Shown here in pieces: positions 1 through 7,968 of a DNA stretch of 22,798 nt. This DNA comes from Candidatus Altimarinota bacterium (GTDB lineage: Bacteria > Patescibacteria > JAEDAM01 > BD1-5 > UBA2023): NCBI GenBank assembly GCA_018457335.1, contig JAGYHI010000008.1, positions 1 to 22,798 on the forward strand. Reading direction: 5' to 3'. Position numbers and translations under genes: made by a program. Within the stretch, counting starts at the first letter, position 1, and every line of letters starts with the position of its first letter. The notes under the pieces were generated by a model that saw nothing but the letters and a program-made list of their open reading frames with translations, did not search any database and had not been told where the DNA came from.

Positions 1-102
1 ATCTTTGAGGAGGTGTCGTTTTGCTGTTTTATCAGTGATAAATTTTCCAGTACCAGAGATTTTTACTCGTTTTTTTGCACCAGAGTGTGTTTTAAGTTTC
101 AT
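1..102 (-). CDS. rpmI: 50S ribosomal protein L35, partial at the window edge
   Basis: Structural protein of the large ribosomal subunit. Read on the minus strand from the ATG at 102-100, the first residues are MKLKTHSGAKKRVK, followed by SGTGKF and KRHLLKD. These are the typical L35 opening (MKTHSGAKKRFK) and the conserved HLL motif. Only 34 codons are in the window; the usual length is about 65, so the C-terminus lies beyond position 1. It follows infC by 20 bases in the order rpsT-infC-rpmI; rplT would be expected next but is not visible. No Shine-Dalgarno sequence is seen before the start. Confidence 0.93.
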   Translation of the reverse strand, partial: MKLKTHSGAKKRVKISGTGKFITDKTAKRHLLKD

Positions 103-122
103 AGTAAAATAAGATTAAAAAA

Positions 123-668
123 TTATTCTTTAGGATGGAGAAGTATATTAAAAGTATTTCATTGCTTTTGGATTCGTGCTTTTTCGTCTTGCTTGTAAAA
201 ATCTTCTATCATCGCGATAAATTCTTTGATTTTATCAACAGCGATGTCTTCGTAGTGATTTTCTCGACCACGCAGTTGGAGAAAAATCCGCATTGGATTT
301 CATTCTTTTGCCCATTTTTCTGCTTGCTTTTTTCGAACTTCGAGATCATGTTCACCGATTTTATAGGTGATTTTCATCGTTTTTACTTCTGTCTTTTTTG
401 CTTGCTGCTTTTTTGCTGATTGTTGTTTTTTTTGCTGGAAAAGATATTTCCCATAGTCGATAATCTTTACAAGCGGGACTCATTGTTTGATTCCCATTTG
501 AACCATATCGAGTTTTTGGTTTTCAGCCATTCTCATAGCTTCATCTCGAGGCATTTCACCGAGGTTTTCTCCGTCACTATTAATGACAGTGACTCGAGGA
601 GCAGTGATTTGCTCATTGATTCGTTTTTGGTTTTTATCTTGTTGCGGAAATCTTCTCTTTCTTTTCAT
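123..668 (-). CDS. infC: Translation initiation factor IF-3
   Basis: IF-3 binds the 30S subunit, keeps it apart from 50S and checks start-codon selection. The 181-residue product opens with RRFPQQDKNQKRINEQI and continues with VRV-like and DEAM...LDMVQ segments of the N-terminal domain. The linker motif KIIDYGKYLFQQKK follows, then the C-terminal domain with KIGEHDLEVRKKQAEKW and LRGRE, ending NILLHPKE. Length fits the family (about 170-180). Three in-frame TGA codons at residues 63, 123 and 170 break the gene under the standard code; read as glycine they give one continuous IF-3. It lies 7 bases after rpsT and shares its promoter. Confidence 0.95.
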
Positions 669-675
669 AAAGTAA

Positions 676-948
676 TTATTGAGTGATAGTTTTTACAAGT
701 TTTGCATATGCAGATTTTTTTCGAGCTGCATTGTTTTTGTGGATGACATTTTTTTTCTCGAGAGTATCAATACGAGAGTAGACAACAGAGAGAGCTTCTG
801 TGATTTTTTTAACATCTTTTTTTTCTGCATTTATAAGACTTTCGAGAGCTTTTGTGCTTTCTTTAAGAAGAGCGAGAAAATGTCGATTTCGTGAGTATTT
901 TTTCTTGCTCACTTTGAGTGCTTTTTTTGCTGCGGAAGTAATAGGCAT
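676..948 (-). CDS. rpsT: 30S ribosomal protein S20
   Basis: Small, basic, mostly helical protein that binds 16S rRNA. The 90-residue product starts MPITSAAKKALKVSKKKYSRN and ends with the S20 pattern IHKNNAARKKSAYAKLVK. Length matches the family (85-90). It has no in-frame TGA. It is first in the rpsT-infC-rpmI operon, an unusual grouping, since rpsT usually stands alone and infC is followed by rpmI and rplT. The leader is AT-rich and lacks a Shine-Dalgarno sequence; a consensus-like promoter lies just upstream at 1001-1028. Confidence 0.95.
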   Translation of the reverse strand: MPITSAAKKALKVSKKKYSRNRHFLALLKESTKALESLINAEKKDVKKITEALSVVYSRIDTLEKKNVIHKNNAARKKSAYAKLVKTITQ

Positions 949-1000
949 AAATAAAAATTGAGAAATGAATAAAATGGGAGTTTACCCAAAAAGTGGTGGT

Positions 1001-1028
1001 ATTGTATAAAAAATTATAAGATTGTCAA
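1001..1028 (-). promoter_or_regulatory. Promoter of the rpsT-infC-rpmI operon
   Basis: On the minus strand a perfect -35 box TTGACA (1028-1023) and a -10 box TACAAT (1006-1001) are 16 bases apart. The start codon of rpsT lies about 52 bases further on, giving a leader of roughly 45 bases. The site sits in the gap between rpsT and the upstream surface-protein gene, so it separates the two units. Seen by eye; no transcript evidence. Confidence 0.6.
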
Positions 1029-1046
1029 ATAAAAAACTATACAAAA

Positions 1047-2783
1047 TTATATTTTTCGTCGTCGCAAGATGAAGAAAGCAAGGAAAGCAGAGAGAATTAC
1101 AATAAATGCAATCGCTCCTGGACCTGTTTGAACTTTTGTAGTTTTTGAATAATCTTTTGACTCAGTCCCATCAGCACAGACGGCTTTTACTGCGAAATCA
1201 TCATATTTTACTGAACCTTTTGAGAGATAGATAACATGTGATGGATCGACAGTTTTTTGTACGAGTGTATATTCACCGTCAGCAGTGATTTTATAAAGAT
1301 GATACCCAGCAGCTCCTTTGACTGGCTCCCAAGTAAGTACACTTTTTGTTTGATTCGTTTCGACTGAGACAGGTCCAACATTACTGATAGTACAAGCCTC
1401 TTTTCCGATTGTTGCTTTGATAAGTTCAGAAGTGAGATCTTTAATTGGTTCTTTATTTGTATCAAGTGCTGTAATTTTAAAGACATAGTCTCCTTCTCGA
1501 AGGTTTGGTACATACCAAGAATATTTTCCGTCTTTTAAGATTGTTTTTACTTCGTGAGTAAGAACTTCACCGAGAAGAGCATCTTTATTTTCTCCATAAT
1601 TAATTTTGAAATATCCAAGATTTTTTGGTGGATTTTCGACTGCAAAAGTAAATACAACTTTTCCTATGTTATTGAGTGTTTCTGTTTTAATATCTTTAAA
1701 AGTAGCTGGTTTTACTTCTGGAATTACTGGAGTTGGCTCTGGCGTTGGAACTGGAGTTGGCTCTGGAATCGGAGTTATAACTGGCTCTTCTTTTGGTTTT
1801 ATTGGATCTACAACCGTAATAGTAGAAATTCCTTTTTTCTCAAATGTTTTTCCAGTTTCATTTTTGAGGGAGATATCGAGAAGATAACTTCATGATTTTG
1901 ATGGGGCTTTTGTAGTATGAGTATACGTTCCTGGTTTTTCTTCTTTAAGTGGAATAACTGCTCCATCAAAAGTAATAATCGCCTCTGAGAGTCCAGCCAT
2001 AGCTTTAATATTAATTGTCATATCTTGTGAACCTGTCAGAGTTGTCGATGGTTTTCCATCTTTATCTGAAATGACAACTCCATAAAATGAAATAGTATCT
2101 TTTGATTTTGAAAATTTAACTTCTTGTGAACTTCCAATCACTTTATTGTTAGCATCGACAATTTCCGCTTTTACAACATTGTTTACAAGTGTCAAGTCAG
2201 TAATTGGAAAAGTAAACATTCCATCTTGATCTGAAACTACTGTTTTTTTCTCTTCCCCATTAAGTGAGATTCGAACTTTACTATTTTTTCGAGTTTTTCC
2301 ACTTACAGTCACGACATCACCTTTGATTTCTCCATTCATTTGTGGAGTCAGGATTTGTACTTCTACTTTTTGATTATTTCCCCCATTATTGCCTTCTTCG
2401 ACTTGGAGTTTTACAGAACCAGTAATATCTTTTTCAACATCAGCAACATTAAGGTCTCTCTTTCCAGCAACAGTCTTAAAAATGACTCCTTTACTAAATT
2501 TATACACACCAGAATTATCAGCCTCAAATTTAATTGACCGCCCTGGCATTGGGACAATATCTCCGATATAATTGGTCGTAAAAATAATAGAACCTCGATA
2601 TCCAGTGTCAACGTTTCCATCACTATCGACAGCCTTTACCGTGACATCGATAGCCTCACCAAGAGTCGCCTTAGCTGGTGCCTCGATTTCAAATCGTACG
2701 GCATCACCCGCAAAAGCAGAGTGCATTTGAAGCGCAAGAGCAGAGCTTGCAAGCACGCAAAAAGAAAGAACTTTACGAAACAT
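1047..2783 (-). CDS. Large secreted surface protein with Ig-like and fibronectin-like domains and a C-terminal membrane anchor
   Basis: Unnamed cell-surface protein of 578 residues. Residues 1-25 form a Sec signal peptide ending AFA. Residues about 26-135 form a beta-rich Ig/invasin-like module (AVRFEIEAP... to ...ITGSVKLQVE) that recurs in the gene at 9916. A second Ig-like module follows (about 140-225), then further beta-rich segments. A Pro-Thr-Glu-rich linker (PEPTPVPTPEPTP, about 340-360) precedes fibronectin-like repeats. The C-terminus is a tripartite anchor: TGPG, a hydrophobic helix, then RRRKI. One in-frame TGA (1892-1890, residue 298) encodes glycine. I chose the ATG at 2783 because it places the signal peptide at the N-terminus; an in-frame ATG at 2843 would overlap recF. 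It starts 44 bases after recF and may be co-transcribed with it. Likely role is adhesion or envelope structure; the ligand is unknown. Confidence 0.85.
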
Positions 2784-2827
2784 AGAAAAAAATGTAAAAA
2801 AATATTTTCCTTTCCATTTTACACAAA

Positions 2828-3904
2828 TTACAAATTTATGCAAGTGATTTGTTGATTTTTAAGTGTTTTTTCGTGGAGGTCTTGACTTGTCAAAAATGTC
2901 TGATAATGTTTAATTGAATTTAAGAAAAGATTGCTATTTTGGGTATCGAGCTCAGAAAATATGTCATCTAAAAGGATAATCACGGATACATCGAGTCGAG
3001 TTTGTATCCATTTTGCCTCGATTATTTTGAGTCAAATCAGGAGCATTTTCATTTCTCAGCGAGATAAAAAAGATTGGACATTTTCTTTTTCTTTTGTATG
3101 ACTATCTAAAATCTCAAATCCGAAATCATCTCGGTGCGGTCAGATGTGTGTATGCCCAGAAAAAATATCTCTCTGACGATTTATTTTGAGATAATTTTGT
3201 ATAAAATTAACAGGATTTGCGTCGTATATCCAATCCCCTGTATAAAAAATCTGTATCGGATACTTGCCAAAAAACTCCGGAAAATCCACCAGTGAATCTG
3301 AAATAAATTGTATACATTTCAAGCGGTACTGTCCATAGAAATGTGCGGATTCTGCAATTTTTTGATCCCAAAAATCAAGGTCACTTTCCTGCATTTCACC
3401 TTCTCGGATTTTTTTAAGAAGAGCATTTCGCTGTCGCATCACATGCTCAAATTCTTTTTGAACTTTTGGAAAATTGAGATAACTTCTCGCGCACAGATCA
3501 TCGAGATAATCACGTCGGATTTGCGGCGCAAAATAAAACATATTCATATCAAAAGGCGATACATATACGCTTCTGATAGGGAGATTTTGGAGATATTTCG
3601 GGCGAGTATACACGGTATCATTTATCATTCTATATTCTTTTTTACCATTATGTCCAGCCTGATAGGTTTGTGTGAGATGATTTTCGTCTTGGAGAGAGAG
3701 TGTAATACGCGCCGACGGAAAAATTTTATTTTTTCCATACAAAACCTTGCCCCCCAGTGTCATGTGGAGTGCGTTGAGAATATGGGTTTTTCCAGATCCA
3801 TTATTGCCTACGCAGTGTGTGTACTGTGAAATATCACTCTCGAAGTGATCAATCCCATAAAAATGGTCGATAGAAATATGTGTGATCAGTTTTTGATTAC
3901 TCAC
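2828..3904 (-). CDS. recF: DNA replication and repair protein RecF
   Basis: SMC/ABC-type ATPase that helps load RecA on gapped DNA. The 358-residue product matches the family length (about 360). Visible motifs: Walker A GNNGSGKT (residues 33-40), the RecF segment GHTHIGPHRDD near 250-260, the ABC signature LSRGEMKMLLIG (280-291) and Walker B with D-loop IILLDDIFSELD. Three in-frame TGAs encode glycine at 255, 283 and 291. The one at 283 is the invariant glycine of the signature, strong evidence for the UGA-Gly code. The start is GTG at 3904-3902, overlapping the end of the GatC-like gene by 8 bases. An AAGGA about 10 bases upstream is the only Shine-Dalgarno-like sequence noticed before a gene here. 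No dnaA or dnaN is adjacent. Confidence 0.95.
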
Positions 3905-4175
3905 CTTGCATAATTCCTTTGAGGATAATCTGGTCAGCCGCTACACGCTGTGGCGAGCAGGTCAATAACTCTCCTTGAAAATCTGACGATACAACCGTAT
4001 CTTCGCGGAGATTGAGGTGGTCATTTCCGCTTCGAGTGATATTTTCTTGACCGCTTGTATCGACCTTTGAAAGCACATCAAAACTCTCGATAACCATATC
4101 GATATCGATGTCTTTTTTATTATTGAGGGCAGTTAATTTTTGAAGTCGTGAAATTTGCTCTTGTGTTATAGACAT
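3897..4175 (-). CDS. Divergent GatC-like protein (Asp/Glu-tRNA amidotransferase subunit C family)
   Basis: GatC is the small subunit that stabilises GatA-GatB, which converts misacylated Glu-tRNA(Gln) or Asp-tRNA(Asn). The 92-residue length fits. The start MSITQEQISRLQKLTAL resembles the GatC helix (MSIT-EEV-HIAKLARL), and the C-terminal half keeps LREDTV followed by LLTCSPQR, equivalent to LREDEV...L-NAP. The central part, with SGQENITRSGNDH, is divergent. There is no TGA. It overlaps recF by 8 bases and is translationally coupled to it; gatA and gatB are not in the window. Family assignment rests on these motifs only and is moderately sure. Confidence 0.68.
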   Translation of the reverse strand: MSITQEQISRLQKLTALNNKKDIDIDMVIESFDVLSKVDTSGQENITRSGNDHLNLREDTVVSSDFQGELLTCSPQRVAADQIILKGIMQGE

Positions 4176-4188
4176 TTTTTTATATAAT
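4161..4188 (+). promoter_or_regulatory. Possible promoter for the membrane protein-lipoprotein pair
   Basis: TTGTGT (4161-4166) and TATAAT (4183-4188) are 16 bases apart, about 32 bases before the ATG at 4220. The site overlaps the 5' end of the divergent GatC-like gene, so the two units would share a control region. The -10 box is perfect and the -35 box is weak. Confidence 0.4.
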
Positions 4189-4219
4189 AGGAATAAATTT
4201 GTGTCATAATATCAAAAAT

Positions 4220-4588
4220 ATGCTAAAAATCAAGTCAATTCTTGAAAGAATGCAAAATCACCCAAAAGAAATCATCGAAATGCGATTTCAATTTGCAAAA
4301 CATATATTTTGACTCGTTGCCTTTTTGTACTTTTTTGCCTATCTGATGAATGTGGGCGGATTTTATACGAGTTTTCTTTCGCTGGATACCTTAGCAATCG
4401 CGGTATATCACTTGTATTCTATCTTGATAGTTGTGACTTTTTGGTTTCTCTATTCATGTTTTGAATATATTTTACTCTCAAAAAACCCAAATTCAAAAGT
4501 GATTTATCGTATAATTTTCGGAGTTATCTGTTTTTTGATGGCAATTCCACCGATTCTTATTCATACTGGTATTATTTCTTTTTCTTAA
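4220..4588 (+). CDS. Small membrane protein, three predicted transmembrane helices, unrecognised
   Basis: 122 residues. A charged amphipathic N-terminus (about 1-25) is followed by three hydrophobic stretches near residues 28-48, 58-82 and 97-120. No catalytic or binding motif is visible and I do not recognise a family. The in-frame TGA at 4310-4312 (residue 31, FGLVAF) opens the first helix. The ATG at 4220 is chosen because it extends the frame through this TGA; under the standard code the gene would appear to start at a later TTG. The stop lies 3 bases before the lipoprotein start, so the two are almost surely one operon. Confidence 0.7.
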
Positions 4589-4591
4589 AAA

Positions 4592-5158
4592 ATGATGAAA
4601 AAAATTCTTTGATTCTTGGCTTTTCTCAGTCTCTTTTTCTTGACTGCTTGTGGAGGAAGCAATGATAATCCCGCTCCAAAACTTTCAAAAGACTATCCTT
4701 TGGAATTATTCACTGGATCTGGATTTGAAATATATGCCCCAGAAAAATGGACCGCAAGTGGAAGCGAAAGCCTCCCAAAACCATATATGGGCGATATCGT
4801 CCTCTCGATTCGCTCACCACAAAAGCGATATGGATTTTCAAACAATCTCCTCATCCTCAAAAAGAAACTCGACTCGACGCTCAGCTCACTCCAATATAGT
4901 ATGATGAACTATCGTGCGACAAAAGGAAAATATATCGAGTATGAAAAAATCGACGCTCGTCCGATAAATTTTGGCGACAGTGATACCAGTCGTGTCTATG
5001 TCTACGACGCAAAATACAACCAAAAAATCCAGAAACTGCGATTTATTGAAACTGCAAAAATGTGTGGTACGACCGTTTATATGCTGCATTTTACGATTGC
5101 ACTCGACCGATCACCAGAGGACTATATAAAACTTTTATCAAGTTTTCGCTGTAAATAA
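4592..5158 (+). CDS. Predicted lipoprotein
   Basis: 188-residue exported protein. Two lysines and a hydrophobic stretch lead to a lipobox LTAC with Cys20, followed by GGSNDNPAP, a typical flexible lipoprotein tether. An in-frame TGA at residue 7 lies inside the signal peptide and would abolish export if read as stop. The mature part has ELFTGSGFEIYAPEKWTAS and later an RFIETAKMCGTTVYMLHFT segment, a layout like PsbP-type or other small secreted alpha-beta domains, but I cannot assign a family. It starts 3 bases after the membrane protein gene. An in-frame second ATG at 4595 is equally possible. A tRNA-Cys gene follows downstream. Confidence 0.78.
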
Positions 5159-5160
5159 AT

Positions 5161-5187
5161 TTGCATTTTTTTATTTTTCTTTATAAT
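5161..5187 (+). promoter_or_regulatory. Probable promoter of tRNA-Cys
   Basis: TTGCAT (5161-5166) and a perfect TATAAT (5182-5187) are 15 bases apart, slightly short of the usual 16-18. They lie 40 bases before the mature 5' end of the tRNA and just after the lipoprotein stop codon. Confidence 0.5.
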
Positions 5188-5227
5188 AAGCGACAGAAAT
5201 CTTTGGAAAACCCTTGATTTCCCGCGT

Positions 5228-5301
5228 GGCGCCTTGGTAGAGCGGTTATACAGAAGCCTGCAAAGCTTTGGAGGCCGGTTCGACTCCGGCAGGTGCCTCC
5301 A
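5228..5301 (+). tRNA. tRNA-Cys (anticodon GCA)
   Basis: The cloverleaf folds by eye. Acceptor GGCGCCT pairs with AGGTGCC through one G-T wobble. The anticodon stem is GAAGC/GCTTT around loop CTGCAAA, giving anticodon GCA. The T arm is GCCGG-TTCGACT-CCGGC. The discriminator base is T, as in bacterial tRNA-Cys, and CCA is encoded (5299-5301). It has its own promoter upstream and a terminator hairpin at 5342. Confidence 0.96.
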
Positions 5302-5341
5302 GCACATCCAAACCCCCTCAAATAAGGGACTCTAACACCTC

Positions 5342-5368
5342 AAAGAGCTTTATTTTAAGCTCTTTTTT
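5342..5368 (+). terminator. Rho-independent terminator after tRNA-Cys
   Basis: AAAGAGCTT (5342-5350) pairs perfectly with AAGCTCTTT (5357-5365) around a 6-base loop and runs into a T tract. It lies 40 bases past the tRNA CCA end. Confidence 0.75.
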
Positions 5369-5485
5369 GTTATTTACAGAAAGTTCGAAAGTGGTGAAAG
5401 TAAAAAAACTTGCAAAAAATAGAGAAAAGTATATATTATAAGTGCCACATAATTTTAATTTTACCATTTTTACAAAAAATATTTT

Positions 5486-5608
5486 AAAGGGCAATTTATT
5501 ATCACCCTTACTTGTTTTTTGTGAATGCACTGGTTTTATGCTAGTGTTTTTTGGTAAAATTACAATAAAATGTTGTGGCAAACATCTTGGGTAATAGATT
5601 GCCCTTTT
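5486..5608. repeat. Inverted-repeat-bounded 123-bp intergenic segment
   Basis: AAAGGGCAATTTATTA at 5486-5501 and its reverse complement, with one mismatch, at 5593-5608 bound this segment. No ORF of note lies inside it, and it sits directly before the DUF805 gene. It could be a small MITE-like element or simply a long-range stem. The rest of the 5369-5629 gap shows nothing else I can support. Confidence 0.4.
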
Positions 5609-5629
5609 TAGTTTGTTAATTTTTTAATT

Positions 5630-6265
5630 ATGACAACATCTATCAAGACGGTTCACTGTCCATTTTGTAATGAAATAATCTCAGCAAAAGCTATAAAATG
5701 CAAACATTGTGGAGAATTTTTTAAAAAAAATAGGAATAAAAATAAAGGTATTAGTTTTTGAGAAACTATACAAAAAGCATATATAAATATTTTTAATTTT
5801 ACTGGAAAAGCAACAAGGTCAGAATTTTGGTGGTTTTGGTTATTTAGTGTATTAGTAGGACTTGGAGCAGAAATGATTGATATGTCTATTTTTTGACGAG
5901 TCAATATTTTTTCTGGTCTTACCAGTTTTGCTACTCTTATTGTTGGTATCCCTTTTTTGTCGCTTTTTGTCAGAAGATGAAGAGATGTATGATTACCAAT
6001 GTGGGTATATATACTCTGGTGAATTACTATTATTTTTATTCTTTTTTTGAAAATCAATGGAGTGGAGATGAGAAATAATATTTTTCTGACCCTTTTTATC
6101 GTATATTCTATAATGAGTTTTATTATTTTTATTGCTATGTTTTTCCCTTCAAAAGAAGGAAAAATAATAAAAACGGAACAACAAAAAGCAAAAATTATAC
6201 TTATTACTGCTTGTATATTGGGTATTCTCATGTATAGTACACTTATTATTTTAGCATTAAAATAA
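5630..6265 (+). CDS. DUF805 membrane protein with N-terminal zinc ribbon
   Basis: 211 residues. A short zinc ribbon opens the protein: CPFC (10-13) and CKHC (24-27). A DUF805-type membrane domain follows, recognisable by GKATRSEFWWFWLF before the first helix and by RRGRDVGLPMWVYILW, the counterpart of the family motif RRLHDIG-SGWW. Four hydrophobic segments are visible. Five in-frame TGAs encode glycine, three of them within the RRGRDVG...LWG stretch, which hides the gene from standard-code ORF calling. DUF805 function is unknown. Codon use (AGG, TTA, GTA) differs from the CGA/CTC style of neighbouring genes, suggesting transfer from another table-25 genome. The start at 5630 begins just before the zinc ribbon. 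Confidence 0.85.
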
Positions 6266-6303
6266 AGAGATATTATAAAATAATAAAAATTTTCTATTTC
6301 TCA

Positions 6304-6335
6304 AAAAACCCTCAGTTATATAACTGAGGGTTTTT
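6304..6335. terminator. Bidirectional terminator between DUF805 and the ATPase gene
   Basis: A perfect 32-base palindrome: AAAAACCCTCAGTTAT then its complement, ending in TTTTT. It has T tracts on both strands, so it can end the plus-strand DUF805 transcript (stop 39 bases before) and the minus-strand ATPase transcript. Confidence 0.85.
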
Positions 6336-6353
6336 CTTTTCCCTTAAAAATCG

Positions 6354-6489
6354 CAAAAACTCCACTCAAAAAATATATTATACCATAAATCTTTCATATT
6401 ATCTTGACAAAAATATATATTTGATTATTATTTACTTGCTAAATTTACAAAATAATTTCTAATTTAGTTTTTAAAAAATAAATACAAAT
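6354..6489. repeat. Left copy of a 136-bp direct repeat flanking the ATPase gene
   Basis: Positions 6354-6489 match 7794-7929 at 129 of 136 bases with no gap, at a constant offset of 1440. The seven differences are single-base changes. The copy carries a plus-strand TTGACA (6403-6408) and TATTAT (6426-6431) 17 bases apart. Here that promoter points into the 3' end of the minus-strand ATPase gene. The last six codons and the stop of the ATPase lie inside this copy. Confidence 0.93.
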
Positions 6490-7712
6490 TTTAAAAAATC
6501 TATTACTTTAAAATTGCTATCTTTTTGAGGGAAAGTAGTAGAATTTTTCGCAATTATAAGAATATTTGTCTCCTCTTGTTTTGTTTTTTTAAAAACCTTT
6601 GTTTCTCTTTCAAGATTTTCATCCGTTAATTCATAACAAACTTGAATATTTATCTGATCTTCAGGAATATAAAAATCAATTTCATCTCCATTTTTTTTAA
6701 AAAATACCTGCTTATATTTTTTTAATAATTCTAAAAAAACGAGATTTTCAAATGCCTGTCATAAGTTGGTTTTTGACGAGTATATCGCATTAAATCCAAT
6801 ATTATACAGTGCTATTTTTTTTGTAGCCTTTGTATTATAAAAATTTTCAAGCTCAAAAACATAAAATATATTTTTGATATACTCATAGTAGTCAAACAGG
6901 GTTGATTTTCATATCTTGATATTTTGTGATTTTAAGGTGTTGTAAATTTTACTTATATTTACATATTTTGTAAATCCGATCGTCAGACTTTTTAATAAAA
7001 ACTTGAGTGCAACTTCATTTTCTATTTTATACCTCTCGAGCAAATCTTTATAAATCAAAACATCGAGATACGTTTTCAGGTTATCTGTTTTAAATAAAGG
7101 ATTTTCCGATAATACAATTTCAGGAAAATTTCAAAATTTTAGAGTTGTTTGCAGAATATTATGCATTTTTGCTAAATCTCTTGTCGCATATTGTGACCGG
7201 AGCGGCATATCCAGAAATCAAAGAATTTCAGTAAAAGTCAAAGGGAAAACTTTATATTCAAAAACTCTTCCCCTAAAATGTGTGGAAAGCTCGGAACTTA
7301 ATAATTTTGAATTACTTCCACTCAAAAAAATTTGGTATCATAAATTGTACAATCATAATACAAGCTCCTTGAAATTTGCAATATCCTGTATTTCATCAAA
7401 CACAAAAAAGGGTTCTTTTTTGGGATACATTTCTTGAAAATCAAGAAGTATATTTTTATAATCAATGCTTTTTCAAGAATAGAGAGAAAAATCCAAAAAA
7501 ACTACTTGTTCAATAACAATTTTATTATTTTGTATTAATTCCTTTATAAATTGTAACATTAAAAATGTCTTTCCAACCCTCCTTGGTCAAACAAAACTTA
7601 CAATTTTTTTAAGCTTTAAAATATCATAATAAAAGTCATAGTCTCTTTTTTTTATATCAATATTTTTTATTAGATTTTGATTGTTTAATATTTCTTGTGA
7701 AAACTTACCCAT
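6471..7712 (-). CDS. AAA_14 / DUF4143 family ATPase
   Basis: 413-residue P-loop ATPase missed by standard-code ORF calling because it has eight in-frame TGAs. Motifs: Walker A GPRRVGKT (residues 42-49, with Gly42 encoded by TGA), Walker B PFFVFDEIQDI (about 98-108), sensor-like LSGSNSKLLSSELSTHFRGR, then FPLTFTEILGF typical of AAA_14. The C-terminal DUF4143 part ends in a nuclease-like GDEIDFYI followed by QVCYEL. Members are often lone accessory genes in archaea and CPR bacteria; their substrate is unknown. The start is the ATG at 7712, with a TATAAT on the minus strand at 7729-7724. It lies between two 136-bp direct repeats, and its stop codon falls inside the left one. Codon use (TTA, AGA, AGG) is unlike its neighbours, a sign of recent transfer from a table-25 donor. 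Confidence 0.9.
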
Positions 7713-7793
7713 AAGTATAAAATATTATAAAATGTACTTGTCTATAAGTATAATCTATTTTTTAAAAAATGCAAACATATTTATTTAATTTTA

Positions 7794-7929
7794 CAAAAAC
7801 TCCACCCAAAAAACATATTATACCATAAAACTTTCATATTGTCTTGACAAAAGTATATATTTTATTATTATTTACTTGCTAAATTTATAAAATAATTTCT
7901 AATTTAGTTTTTAAAAAATAAATACAAAT
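7794..7929. repeat. Right copy of the 136-bp direct repeat
   Basis: Same sequence as 6354-6489 with seven substitutions. It ends 39 bases before the start of the SLH-CAP gene and supplies that gene's likely promoter (7843-7871). The stretch 7713-7793 between the ATPase start and this repeat is AT-rich and holds only the likely ATPase promoter. Confidence 0.93.
7843..7871 (+). promoter_or_regulatory. Promoter of the SLH-CAP gene
   Basis: TTGACA (7843-7848) and TATTAT (7866-7871) are 17 bases apart. The start codon at 7969 gives a leader of about 90 bases. The promoter is within the right direct repeat and is duplicated at 6403-6431. Confidence 0.55.
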
Positions 7930-7968
7930 ATAAAAATATATTTTAGTATATGTTTTAATTTTGTATTT

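Noticed and set aside
5318..5581. Minus-strand 87-codon ORF after tRNA-Cys.
   Set aside because: It crosses the terminator hairpin and has AT-driven composition, with no motif.
6471..7712. A transposase or insertion sequence between the direct repeats.
   Set aside because: The only frame encodes an AAA_14/DUF4143 ATPase; there are no terminal inverted repeats and the direct repeats are far longer than target-site duplications.
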